Source: Phoenicibacter congonensis
GTDB taxonomy: Bacteria > Actinomycetota > Coriobacteriia > Coriobacteriales > Eggerthellaceae
Assembly: GCF_900169485.1 (NCBI RefSeq)
Contig: NZ_LT821227.1
Span: forward strand, 930,001 to 994,000
Direction of reading: 5' to 3'
DNA length: 64,000 nt
Position numbers and translations under genes: made by a program. The notes under the pieces were generated by a model that was given only the letters and a program-made list of their open reading frames with translations, was not told where the DNA came from and did no database searches. Shown piece by piece: positions 55,212-63,958 of the stretch. Positions within the stretch are counted from its first letter, which is position 1. Every line of letters starts with the position of its first letter.

Positions 55212-55850
55212 TGGTGCCAGTCATAAAAGAGGGCAGAGTTTTGTACTCTTAGGTTGTTAAGACAATTTTAATTGGTGTCAGTCATGAATCATTGGTGCCA
55301 GACGTGTCTCGCTGGCGCTAATCATAAATTAAACAAATTTATATAAGTCTTTTCTTGCTTTATTTGTTTTTTATAAAATGTGTCGTTCATTAAACAATGG
55401 TGCCAGTCATAAAAGAGGGTAGAGTTTTGTACTCTTAGGTTGTTAGGACAATTTTCGTTGGTGCCAGTCATGAAACATTGTTGTCAGACGTTTCTCGCTG
55501 GCGCTATGCAAAAATTAAGCAAATTTACATAAGTCTTTTCTAGCTTTTTTTGTTTTTTATAAGATGTGTCGGTCATTGAACAATGGTGCCAGTCATAAAA
55601 GAGGGTAGAGTTTTGTACTCTTAGCTTATTTCTTGTAGCTGTAAACAAACCTTAGCCGCATCTTTGTTCTGCATAGTTTTAATTAGTACACATAACGGAT
55701 TTGTTCTTTTTAAGTAAAAATTTTTAACTATACTTTCTTGTTCAATCTGACGCATCAAAAACTTTAACGAACCAGAGTAAATGCCATTTCTTTATGGTGA
55801 CAGTCATGAATTACAGTCATGAATCGTTGGTGCCAGACATAATATTTAAA
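55212..55850 (+). repeat. TGGTGNCAG repeat array III with a 186-bp period
   Basis: The block opening TGGTGCCAGTCATAAAAGAG recurs at 55212, 55398 and 55584, exactly 186 bp apart. Inside each full unit a doublet of cores 20 bp apart is seen (55273/55293, and the equivalent near 55460/55480). Each block also carries AGAGTTTTGTACTCT, a short hairpin. Further cores lie near 55797 and 55829, just before the FmdE gene. Confidence 0.85.
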
Positions 55851-55930
55851 GATACCGACAACGACCGATGTATTACATCGTCGTGTTACGATTGTTCAAT
55901 AAGTATTATTTAGAGTTGAGAGGTGCCAAA

Positions 55931-56477
55931 ATGTTGTCAAGAGAATTGTGGAATCAGGCTGCCAAGTTCCACGGTCATCAATGTCCAGGACTAGCAATCG
56001 GTTTTAAAGCGGTTGAGGGTGCAGTTTCCGAGCTTGGGTTAGACATCGATGACCTTTTAGCAACTGACGAAGAATTAGTTTGTGTTACAGAAAATGATGC
56101 TTGCGGCGTTGATGCTGTCCAGGCACTTTTAGGTTGTACAGTTGGTAAAGGCAATTTAGTTTTCAGAATTCGCGGCAAGATGGCGTTCTCGTTTTTTTGC
56201 AGAGAAACAGGTCAAAGTGTTCGTCTGTGCTTGAAGTCTTCGATTGGAAATGGGCTCTCCCGTGAAGAACATCAAGAGTACATTATCTCTCATTCTTACG
56301 ACGACTTGTTTGAAGTTTCTAAGCCAAAATATCCTCTTCCTGAAAAGGCACGCAGGTTTCCTTCTCAGAACTGTTCTATCTGTGAGGAGTCCACTGCGGA
56401 GTGTTTTTTTGCGAATTCAAAGTGGCAATTTGGTTTGCACTGACTGCTACGATGCCTACGATCGTGAAGGTTTTTAA
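55931..56477 (+). CDS. FmdE-family protein with a homopolymer frameshift before its zinc-ribbon end
   Basis: From ATG 55931 (GAGAGGTG upstream) the frame encodes an FmdE/TraR-like domain: NQAAKFHGHQCPGLAIGFKA with the conserved H-G-H-x-C-P-G, and CVTENDACGVDAVQALLGC. It stops at 56443. The frame switches after a run of seven T at 56404-56410. With six T the protein would continue LRIQSGNLVCTDCYDAYDRE to a stop at 56477, completing a CSIC...CTDC zinc ribbon. So the gene is one base from intact: a real frameshift, a phase-variable run, slippage or a sequencing error. FmdE proteins are linked to molybdenum and one-carbon enzymes, but their exact role here is unknown. Confidence 0.82.
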
Positions 56478-56516
56478 ATTCACATTTGCTGCAATTCACT
56501 GCGCTGTGATTTTAAT

Positions 56517-57000
56517 TAGTGTCAGACGTTTTTCGCTATAGCCAAAACAAGTCTCAATGGTTCGACGGTGGTGTCAGTCGTGCATCATTGGTGTCAGACA
56601 TAATTTTTGTTCTTTTGGGATATTCTCCTAAGGCTTTCGTCTTATTCAGAACTCAGCTGTAAATGGTGACAGTCTTGAATCACTGGTGCCAGACTTGATT
56701 TGAAATCTGCAAAACGCTGCAAGTAAGTAGTTTAATTTGCCTAACAGATTCTTATGAAATTAGTTAAGGTTTTAAAAATTGTGATTGAACCAAAAGCTTT
56801 TCCCTTCGCTTAGAACATCAACTCAGTACATGAGTGCAAGGGATAATGAAGCAATTTTACATTAGTGCCAGACATGCATCATTGGTGTCAGACATAAACT
56901 TTTGACATAAACTTTTTACCTGTGAAAATATGACCTAGATTTTTCTTTGTTATGGACATCCCGAGTGGAGTCAGACATGAGGCATTGGTGCCAGTCATAA
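56517..57000 (+). repeat. TGGTGNCAG repeat cluster IV (doublets 20 bp apart)
   Basis: Cores lie near 56517, 56568/56588, 56663/56683, 56862/56882 and 56983. Three are pairs whose starts are exactly 20 bp apart, joined by TGAATCAYTGG-like sequence. No gene is present between the FmdE gene and the membrane-protein pair. Confidence 0.85.
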
Positions 57001-57009
57001 GTGACTAAC

Positions 57010-57108
57010 TTGACAAAAGTGCAAAACGTAACTCTTCGTTCACACAAAAAATCAATTTAGTAACACGAAGTTGTGATATTGTTACGAATAGTAAATTTGT
57101 AACACGAA
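57010..57108 (+). promoter_or_regulatory. Promoter/operator region of the membrane-protein pair
   Basis: TTGACA at 57010-57015 is a candidate -35. GTAACACGAA occurs twice (57060-57069 and 57099-57108), and between the copies TTACGAATAGTAA (57082-57094) is an inverted repeat. GTAACTCTTCG near 57028 is a related half-site. This looks like a multi-site operator for a dedicated repressor or activator that is not encoded next to it. Confidence 0.5.
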
Positions 57109-57122
57109 TTAAGGAGAAGAAT

Positions 57123-57533
57123 ATGGCTTGCTTTATCGTTGGTGGGGCTGAGGCTGTTGTTGTTACTGCTGTTCGTTCGGCAGTTAAAAAATCCGAAGAA
57201 AGAAGGGGGATAGTTGATGAGTCGGGAAAGCAGATTTCAGATCCAGCTGAACACGGAATTTGCTGGACCAGGAAAATTTCTTGGCTTATGAACATGCTCT
57301 GGGGCGGTGTAATCCTGCTTTGCGTTGAACATATGTGGCACGGTGAGGTCGTTCCGTTTACTCCTTTTTTAACGGCTATGTCTGATCCCGCTGAAATTCC
57401 CGTAATGCTTCACGAAATGGCGACTGTTGGAGTAGCTATGTGCGTGATGGTCACTGTTGTTTGGTTTGTTGCGACAGTTGTCGCCGACATGGCAGTAAAG
57501 CGTTCTATCCATTTCGCGGAAAAGGAGGTCTAG
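57123..57533 (+). CDS. Membrane protein of unknown function, first of a pair
   Basis: A 136-residue protein with GVILLCVEHMW and AMCVMVTVVWFVATVVADMA as TM segments and a cytoplasmic linker with many charged residues (AVKKSEERRGIVDES). AAGGAG lies 5 nt before the ATG. Its stop directly abuts the ATG of the next gene (TAGATG), so the two probably form a complex. No family recognised. Confidence 0.75.
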   Translation: MACFIVGGAEAVVVTAVRSAVKKSEERRGIVDESGKQISDPAEHGICWTRKISWLMNMLWGGVILLCVEHMWHGEVVPFTPFLTAMSDPAEIPVMLHEMATVGVAMCVMVTVVWFVATVVADMAVKRSIHFAEKEV

Positions 57534-57839
57534 ATGACACTTTTTATTACTTTATGTGCAGCCTCGATTGCAACATTAGTTTGGTATTGCACTGCTCCTA
57601 GTTCGGGACTAAAAACAGGCGTATTGGCTCTTATGTATTGGGGCGCGGCACTCATGTGGACGGTCGATGGAATAGCTAACCTTATCGAAGGTGAGGCTTT
57701 TGTTGAGATAGCCGACACAGCGGTTATGCTTGAAGATGCAATGCTTGGATTTTTTGTAGTCGTTTCTGGGTTAGTTGCTTGGACAATATATCTATGCATT
57801 AAAGATCCAAAGAAGGTTTTTCGGAAAGCACTTTCATAG
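57534..57839 (+). CDS. Membrane protein of unknown function, second of a pair
   Basis: A 101-residue protein with three hydrophobic segments: LFITLCAASIATLVWYC, VLALMYWGAALMWTVDGIAN and GFFVVVSGLVAWTIYLCI. It has a strong ribosome-binding site (AAAAGGAGG) inside the end of the previous gene. Translationally coupled to that gene; function unknown. Repeat cores resume about 35 bp after its stop. Confidence 0.75.
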   Translation: MTLFITLCAASIATLVWYCTAPSSGLKTGVLALMYWGAALMWTVDGIANLIEGEAFVEIADTAVMLEDAMLGFFVVVSGLVAWTIYLCIKDPKKVFRKALS

Positions 57840-57872
57840 GTTTCCTACAGAATTACGGCACAAGTTTTACAT

Positions 57873-58760
57873 AGGTGCCAGACATCAGTCCCTGGTGCCA
57901 GTCATGTTTTACAGTTGCAGGTCAGTCACAGGTGCCAGTCATGTCGCACTAGTGCCAGACATGAATTTAGTGTCAAAGAAAAATCAACTGCAATTAGCAA
58001 AAGAGTCAGTCGAACCACATTTGTGCCAGACATGATTTTTAAATTGTTTAATTTACTTATTTCATGGCGTTGACATTATTGGTCAGCGCCTTTTAAGTTA
58101 TTGCGAAAAGCGTTGTGGCTAGCTTATAGCGTTGGTGTCAGACATGACGCATTGCATCATGGGTTACCAGCTCCAGCTGAATATACTGTTCAAATATCAA
58201 ATTGATTCAATTCGAAAGGTGCCAGCCGTTAGCCACTGGTGCCAGACATATATTTGGTTCAAACGAATCAGGCTGATCTAAAGTCGCAAAAGTGACAAAC
58301 GTGTTATATTGTTGACAGACATGAATTCAAGATTGCATGTGCCAGTGCTGCCATTGATGACAGTCTTCAAGCGCTGGTGCCAGACATGAATTCGGGATTA
58401 GATAAAAGTCTTTAGTCTTGGTGCCAGGCATGTCTCATTGGTGTCAGTCATGTCGTACCGTTGATCTTGCACTGGTGGCAGGCGTAACACATCGTTCGCA
58501 GATGTAATGATTAGTAACTACAGTTGACTTGATTCGTTCAATTATTTTGTGATGTATCGGTAATTTACTGTTGGATTTATCGGGAAATTACCTGTATAAA
58601 GGTGTTTTTATTAATTGTTCATTTGTCGCAAAAATTCGTTTTTAATAATTATCTGGATTTTTTTGACTCAATTTTCACAGCTCTGCCTATATATTTCACT
58701 GGTGACAGACATGAATGCAGAAATCGTCGGTTGAGCCAGCAATGGTGACAGACATCAATT
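57873..58760 (+). repeat. TGGTGNCAG repeat cluster V, upstream of the RAYT gene
   Basis: About 17 cores, many degenerate, lie between 57873 and 58760. Doublets 20 bp apart start at 57873/57893, 57930/57950, 58355/58375 and 58419/58439. Two cores near 58700 and 58742 lie about 200 bp before the transposase start. No gene is supported between 57840 and 58946. Confidence 0.85.
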
Positions 58761-58946
58761 TCTACTGAAATTTTCTTAGAGATTACCCAGCATAGACTTA
58801 TTTTTTACAAAATCATCATCTTGACGTTCACTTATTCAACACTTAAATCATCAGTTTTGGATAACCATTTCTTTCTTATTTTTCTTCACTTTTATGACTA
58901 GGCTTATTTATCAACAATTAAGACTTCGCGAGAAAGAGGAGACAAG

Positions 58947-59717
58947 ATGTCAAGACCGCCAAGATGCAACTCTCCGATTGGGGTTCTAAATATCGGGCAA
59001 AAAGGGCACAATGATCAGGTGATTTTTTATTCTGATGAGGACCGTGGGTATTACATTGAATGCCTGCAAAATGCATGCGATAAGTTTGGGATAGTGTTGC
59101 TCGCCTACGTGCTGATGTCGAACCACATTCATGCGCTGTTTTATGGGGACATTAAAAAGTGCGACAAGGTTTTTAGGTCCATTGGGTCGCGGTACGTTAA
59201 GTGGTTTAATCGAAAATATGGCCGGTCGGGCACCCTGTGGAATTCGCGTTTTTATTCGAAACCTGTGCAGGATGAGCTGCAATTTTTGCAAACCGCCGCA
59301 TACATTTTCAACAACCCCGTCAAGGCGGGAATGGTCAAACGCGCAGAAAATTACAAGTGGTCTTCATTCAAGGATTTAGACTCTGAAGAATTCGATGCTA
59401 AAGCTAAGGAAATCCTAGACACTACGCTTTCGATTTCGTATCTCAAGCAGTACACACATGACGTTGCCGAGAGTCAAATGAGCCCCGATGACGGGAAAGA
59501 ATTTGAAGTGATTCCAAGCAGCACACCATCTGATATGTTGGTGATTGATGCGGTGAAAAGAATTGTGAAAGAGAAAAATCTTGGCAGAATATCTGCTCTG
59601 TCCAGTTCACTTTTAAGAAAACTTGTGAAGTCGCTTCTAAAACTTGGATCTAATATAAATCAAATTTTTCGGGTCACGGGTCTGACTAGGCATCAAGTTA
59701 GTATTCTTGCTACGTAA
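58947..59717 (+). CDS. REP-associated tyrosine transposase (RAYT, HUH/Y1 family)
   Basis: A 256-residue Y1 transposase. The HUH motif is HIH at 60-62 (AYVLMSNHIHALF). The likely catalytic tyrosine is Y119 in TAAYIFNNPVKAGMV. FRSIGSRYVKWFNRKYGRSG and LWNSRFYSKPV complete the family pattern. The C-terminal 80 residues contain an HTH-like end (NINQIFRVTGLTRHQVSIL). RAYTs act on short interspersed palindromic repeats rather than on their own gene ends. GAGGAG lies 7 nt before the ATG. It is intact and single-copy in this window, and repeat clusters lie on both sides. Confidence 0.9.
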   Translation: MSRPPRCNSPIGVLNIGQKGHNDQVIFYSDEDRGYYIECLQNACDKFGIVLLAYVLMSNHIHALFYGDIKKCDKVFRSIGSRYVKWFNRKYGRSGTLWNSRFYSKPVQDELQFLQTAAYIFNNPVKAGMVKRAENYKWSSFKDLDSEEFDAKAKEILDTTLSISYLKQYTHDVAESQMSPDDGKEFEVIPSSTPSDMLVIDAVKRIVKEKNLGRISALSSSLLRKLVKSLLKLGSNINQIFRVTGLTRHQVSILAT

Positions 59718-60046
59718 GGACGTCTTTATAACTTTAGCATTTTTTAAACTAAAAGTTCTGAGCAGGGTATTTCGTTTTGTCATATAAGTTTTTGTGCTGC
59801 TGCGTTGCGAGAACACGACCTCTGATACTTACAGTTGACCTAACTCTGTACTAGACGAAAGTTCACTCTAATTGAAGCGTTGTCATTAATTTCACTTGAA
59901 CTTTTTGGCTAGTTCATGGCTTGTTTTGTTTTGTGGCATTTTCCACCCCTTAAATAATCCTTGCGAGTTCGCTTATTTTGTATTTACTGGCGTTTTTCTC
60001 GTGATTTCTGCTTATTCTTTTCGTAATTTGCTATCTCCCTCGCAAA

Positions 60047-60385
60047 AGTGCCAGTCATGAAACACAAGTGTCAGTCGTGTCTCGCTGGTTTGGTTACGCT
60101 GCAAGTGCCAGTCATGAAACAGTTATTGTGAACTTAACGCCAGTGATGAATCTATGCTCATGCTTCATTAGTGCCAGTCATGTATTTTTACGCTAGAAAA
60201 ACACATGCAGCAATCGTAACAAATACAAATCATTAGTGCCAGTCATGAATTCCCAGCACTGGTGACAGACGCAAAGCATTAGTGCCAGTCATGGATTTCA
60301 AAGCATTAGTGCCAGTCATGAATTTCAACGCTAGTAACAGGCATGCAGCACTGACAGACGTGATGCAATGGTGCCAGACATAAAC
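60047..60385 (+). repeat. TGGTGNCAG repeat cluster VI
   Basis: About 12 cores, many with TAGTG or AAGTG in place of TGGTG, run from 60047 to 60385 in the plus orientation. Several spacings are 20 or 26-27 bp. The gap 59718-60046 before it shows no gene and no recognisable element. Confidence 0.8.
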
Positions 60386-60392
60386 TGAATGT

Positions 60393-60506
60393 TGTTATAT
60401 GTGACAGTGCTTGCACGAATCAATTCTAGATAGGTGGTCTCATTTGGTGGGTATGAGTTTGGTTTAATTGAAATGAGTTGAATGCGGAAGTCTGCCACAT
60501 ATAACA
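60393..60506. repeat. 114-bp element with 15-bp terminal inverted repeats
   Basis: TGTTATATGTGACAG (60393-60407) and CTGCCACATATAACA (60492-60506) are inverted with a single mismatch. The ends contain GTGACAG/GTGGCAG, close to the core of the surrounding repeat. It could be a MITE-like element or a large RNA hairpin. Immediately after it, ACACCGCCATT occurs twice about 45 bp apart. Confidence 0.6.
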
Positions 60507-60573
60507 CCGCCATTATAGAATTCGAATAGGAACCGAGTATATAAGGGAACACCGCCATTCTTGCAAAAGTGAC

Positions 60574-60593
60574 TTTGGCGGAAATCCGCCAAA
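60574..60593. repeat. Perfect 20-bp palindrome
   Basis: TTTGGCGGAAATCCGCCAAA is fully self-complementary apart from its two central bases. It sits in the gap between the inverted-repeat element and the LuxR-type gene. It could be an operator or a hairpin. Nothing else is recognised in 60594-60875. Confidence 0.5.
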
Positions 60594-60875
60594 TAACAAA
60601 TACCAGCTAGAAGCAATTTTCCTTCTAATGTTCAAGAATACGGCTTAATACAGTAGTTGAGTCTGATAGACAAAAAATTAAGCTTAATGCTATCTAAAAT
60701 TTAGTCGTTTCGTTTAAGAAGCATCCTTTTGATCAGGATGTGTTTACAAATATTTTCCGACTTAATCAATGGTCAGCATGGCTATTGAGCCAACCATCTC
60801 TTTTACTCCTAGTTAATATGCTATTCGTCTTAAAAGGTGATTTGATATTAATTCTTGTGCAGTAACAATCACTTT

Positions 60876-62330
60876 TCACTGTCGCATGTTGTAAAGATTA
60901 GCAAGTCCAATTCGAGATTTAATGTTTGTTTTCTCGTATATTGAAGTTATGTGGCGCTCAAGCGTCCTTCTTGAAATAAACAAATTTTCAGCTATCGTTT
61001 GAATGCTATCTTCTGTGCTCACAAGTTGCAATAATACTTCCGCTTCGCGATCGGTCAGGGAGTATTTCGCGGTAATTACTTTGAGTTTCTTTTCTTCTGA
61101 TTTATCTTCGTCAATCTTTTTCTTGATTTCTCGCAATAACGCTATTTTTCTCGTTGTGCAAACAGCTGTAATAACGCTCACGGCAATAAATAAAAGCAAC
61201 ATGAGAATTAACGAAGCAAGGTAGTTATCCGAGGAAAGAATCCACAGAATTGGGTTTGCAATGATGGCAGCTGTTATGTTGTTTAGAGCGCGCCCCATGC
61301 CTGCCCAAAGTTCCGGCATTTTCATGTATTGAGAGAGATCCATGAATGTCGTGGTGAAGAACACCGCAAAAAATCCTGTTGAGAGATAGAACACGATCAA
61401 GCTCGCTAAGATCGGACCCGAAAGTTTCATTAACAAGATGCAAATTGTTGAAAAAACCATTACGCAGTACATTACTATCCCCATGTACTTGCGTTTTTTG
61501 AGGTCAAAAATGAAGCCAGCCCCGAGCCCGCTCAAAGCAAGCAATATTCTTGGCCATTGCCCAACATCCACAACTCCAGTGGCATGTTTTAGAGTGACAG
61601 CATTGTCAAGAGAGCTAAAGATGCAGGTCATCAAAGATATGAGCAGGACGGTCATTGCTATGAGCACGTTTTTTGTCTTTTCAAAACTTGCGTTTATGGA
61701 GATTGTTTGTTCAAGATGTGTTGAATAAGTTGCATTATTGGAACGGAGCTTTTTATCCGCTTTGATGAGAATGTAAACTAGTAGCACCAAAAATGCGCAA
61801 TAGACGAATGCTTCGGCGATTTCTTCATGCGCCAAATTATTGTTAGCAAATTGAAGAAGAATGCCAATGGCATAGGATATGCCAGTTATTCTTGCGAGAT
61901 ATTTGTTTGAGTTGAGCATTCGAGCAGAAATGTAGAAAACTGCGCTACCAAGAAATCCCAACAACAAGAAAAGTGCAAATCCAATGACAGATGTCATGGT
62001 GTAATCAAGATTTGCGCACAGGAAAGCAATGTATGCAATAGAAACAGCCCCAACTGCGGTATAGACGGCGGAAATGGTTTTTCCATTTCTAAACCTTTTT
62101 AATAATGGGAAAAGTAGGAATCCAATGGCACTAATCCCCAGCGTATAGTTTTGCGCCAGAACAACTTCGTTTCCTAGTGCGAGTCTTGATAGCACGTCAA
62201 CACATAAATATTCGGTTCCCAAAAAAAGGAATGTGAAAATTCCCATTAGGGCAATTGAATATACATATGGCGCAGAATTTTCGTTTAGCAACTTTTTGTT
62301 CATTGATATTTCTGGTTTATTAGTTTTCAA
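60876..62330 (-). CDS. 12-TM membrane protein with C-terminal LuxR HTH
   Basis: A 484-residue protein with about 12 hydrophobic helices in the first 400 residues (MFS-like layout) followed by a LuxR/GerE DNA-binding domain: YSLTDREAEVLLQLVSTEDS, QTIAENLFISRRTLERHI and YEKTNIKSRIGLANLY. This fusion is characteristic of Eggerthellaceae, where many paralogues sit beside substrate-specific enzymes. The start is uncertain: TTG at 62330 has a better upstream GAAG, while ATG at 62303 is the first ATG. It is divergent from the Tat/lipoprotein hydrolase gene and probably regulates it. Confidence 0.87.
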   Translation of the reverse strand: MKTNKPEISMNKKLLNENSAPYVYSIALMGIFTFLFLGTEYLCVDVLSRLALGNEVVLAQNYTLGISAIGFLLFPLLKRFRNGKTISAVYTAVGAVSIAYIAFLCANLDYTMTSVIGFALFLLLGFLGSAVFYISARMLNSNKYLARITGISYAIGILLQFANNNLAHEEIAEAFVYCAFLVLLVYILIKADKKLRSNNATYSTHLEQTISINASFEKTKNVLIAMTVLLISLMTCIFSSLDNAVTLKHATGVVDVGQWPRILLALSGLGAGFIFDLKKRKYMGIVMYCVMVFSTICILLMKLSGPILASLIVFYLSTGFFAVFFTTTFMDLSQYMKMPELWAGMGRALNNITAAIIANPILWILSSDNYLASLILMLLLFIAVSVITAVCTTRKIALLREIKKKIDEDKSEEKKLKVITAKYSLTDREAEVLLQLVSTEDSIQTIAENLFISRRTLERHITSIYEKTNIKSRIGLANLYNMRQ

Positions 62331-62440
62331 TCAGGAAATCTTCAGTTTTCCTTATAGCCACTTTCTATTTATAACGCAGTTAGTAACTCAACTGAAAGAA
62401 TCGTTCGTCATTGGATTTTGGCAATTGGCGGTTGCGACAC

Positions 62441-62630
62441 TGGTGCCAGTCATGAATGTGAAGCTTTTACAACGGTGCCAGACATGAATGTATGTTATCA
62501 GCACTGGTGCCAGTCATGAATGTCGAATTCAATTGCTCTTTCATTGGTGTTTTTACACTGGTGTCAGACATGAATTTTACACAGATGACAGACATGAATG
62601 TGTGTCATCGGCACTGGTGCCAGACATGAT
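62441..62630 (+). repeat. TGGTGNCAG repeat cluster VII between divergent genes
   Basis: Cores start near 62441, 62473, 62505, 62559, 62583 (degenerate) and 62615, with spacings 32, 32, 54, 24 and 32 bp. They fill the divergent control region between the LuxR-type regulator and the MBL hydrolase, leaving the last 220 bp before the hydrolase free. One more copy lies near 63971, after the hydrolase terminator. Confidence 0.85.
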
Positions 62631-62853
62631 TTGTGATTCCGGACTTATTTGAGCAAACATACGTTCAGAAAACGAGAATTAATTAGACACAATTATTATT
62701 CATGAAGGAGTACAATTGCAGTTAGATTCTGTGTGACTATTCTGTAGAGCAATTAACTGCCCAATTTATCATGATTATATCAAGAGATTTTTGCGCTTTT
62801 TTTGCGCTGTGAATTGTCATGCAAATAGTGTCGTTTTTAAGGAAAGGATTTAA

Positions 62854-63888
62854 ATGGACACACCAAAAATATCTAGGAGAGGGTTTTTAGGTGGAAGTGC
62901 TGCTGCAGTTGCTTCATTGGCATTGGCTGCTTGCTCTTCGAATTCGGGAGAAGAGAAGAAAGAGGGGGAGGAAAAACCATTTACGCCTCAGACTGACTTC
63001 AGCGAGACTACTGGGGATAAATTAAAGATTACGACTCTCTCAGAGAACACTAACACGGGCCATGAGTCGCTTTCTGCTGAGTTCGGTTTCTGCGCATTAA
63101 TCGAACTCGGAGATTCTAAAGTTCTCTTTGATACTGCTAAAAAAGGCGATTTCATCGAGCATGCTCAGGAGTTGCATGCTGATATCGCCAACACAAAGAT
63201 GATTGTATTAAGCCATGCGCACTACGATCACTGTGGTGGTTTGATGAAATACCTGAATATGTTCGATGGCAAGGGCAGGACTCTCTATCTGAAAGATTGC
63301 TTCTTTGATGGTGCAGCAGAGAAGTATTATGACGATATCGCAGGGCAGAAGCTTGATTTTACTGATGGCACGCCTGGCTATTTTAACATCGGTATCAAGT
63401 TCGATCAAAAAGATGTAGAGGCTACTGGTGCTAAGGTTGAATATATGACAGGTGATTCAATGGAGCTTGCACCTGGAATTACGCTTTATGGCAACTTTGT
63501 TCGCAATCCTCTAGATCCAAAAATGCTAATTAAGAATGACAAGGGTGAATATATTATCGATAATTTCGATGAAGAAGTTGCTATTTCAGTTGAGACTAGC
63601 AAAGGAATCATCGTAGTTTCCGGTTGTTCGCACACTGGTATTGAAAACATCGTCAAAGCAATTAAGGACCGCACCGGGAAAGATGTTTATGCTGTAATTG
63701 GTGGGTTCCATTTGCTGGACGCTACTGAGAAGCAAATTCAGAATAGTATTGACACATTTAGCGGTCTTGGTGTTTCGCATATGGGAGTTTCGCATTGTAT
63801 CGGTGAGAAAGCGAAGAAAATGTTCTGTGAACAACTTCCAGATATCGCATTTGTGAACACAACAGGCAGTGTTTTTGAGATGAAATAA
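62854..63888 (+). CDS. Tat-exported MBL-fold hydrolase lipoprotein
   Basis: A 344-residue protein. The N-terminus combines a twin-arginine motif (SRRGFLGG, R8-R9) and a lipobox (LALAAC, Cys27). The mature domain is a metallo-beta-lactamase fold with the metal motif LSHAHYDHCGG near 120-130, SGCSHTGIENIV near 253 and GGFHLL near 279, as in the dihydropterin-methyl-RFA-P synthase-like subgroup. It likely hydrolyses an ester or related bond outside the membrane. AAAGGA lies 7 nt before the ATG. Probably controlled by the divergent LuxR-type protein. Confidence 0.87.
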   Translation: MDTPKISRRGFLGGSAAAVASLALAACSSNSGEEKKEGEEKPFTPQTDFSETTGDKLKITTLSENTNTGHESLSAEFGFCALIELGDSKVLFDTAKKGDFIEHAQELHADIANTKMIVLSHAHYDHCGGLMKYLNMFDGKGRTLYLKDCFFDGAAEKYYDDIAGQKLDFTDGTPGYFNIGIKFDQKDVEATGAKVEYMTGDSMELAPGITLYGNFVRNPLDPKMLIKNDKGEYIIDNFDEEVAISVETSKGIIVVSGCSHTGIENIVKAIKDRTGKDVYAVIGGFHLLDATEKQIQNSIDTFSGLGVSHMGVSHCIGEKAKKMFCEQLPDIAFVNTTGSVFEMK

Positions 63889-63921
63889 ACTCCCGTTCTC
63901 GTTTTTAAGTTTATATTTTTT

Positions 63922-63958
63922 TAAACTCGCCTCGCTCCTTTGCGGGGCGGGTTTTTTT
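63922..63958 (+). terminator. Rho-independent terminator of the MBL hydrolase gene
   Basis: AACTCGCCTCGC pairs (with G-U pairs) with GCGGGGCGGGTT around a TCCTTT loop and is followed by TTTTT. It lies about 35 bp after the stop. Confidence 0.8.

Noticed and set aside
55919-55933. FmdE ribosome-binding site (GAGAGGTGCCAAAATG) as a captured repeat core
   Set aside because: The similarity covers only GGTGCCA and the ATG, with the CAG and following bases missing; chance is sufficient.
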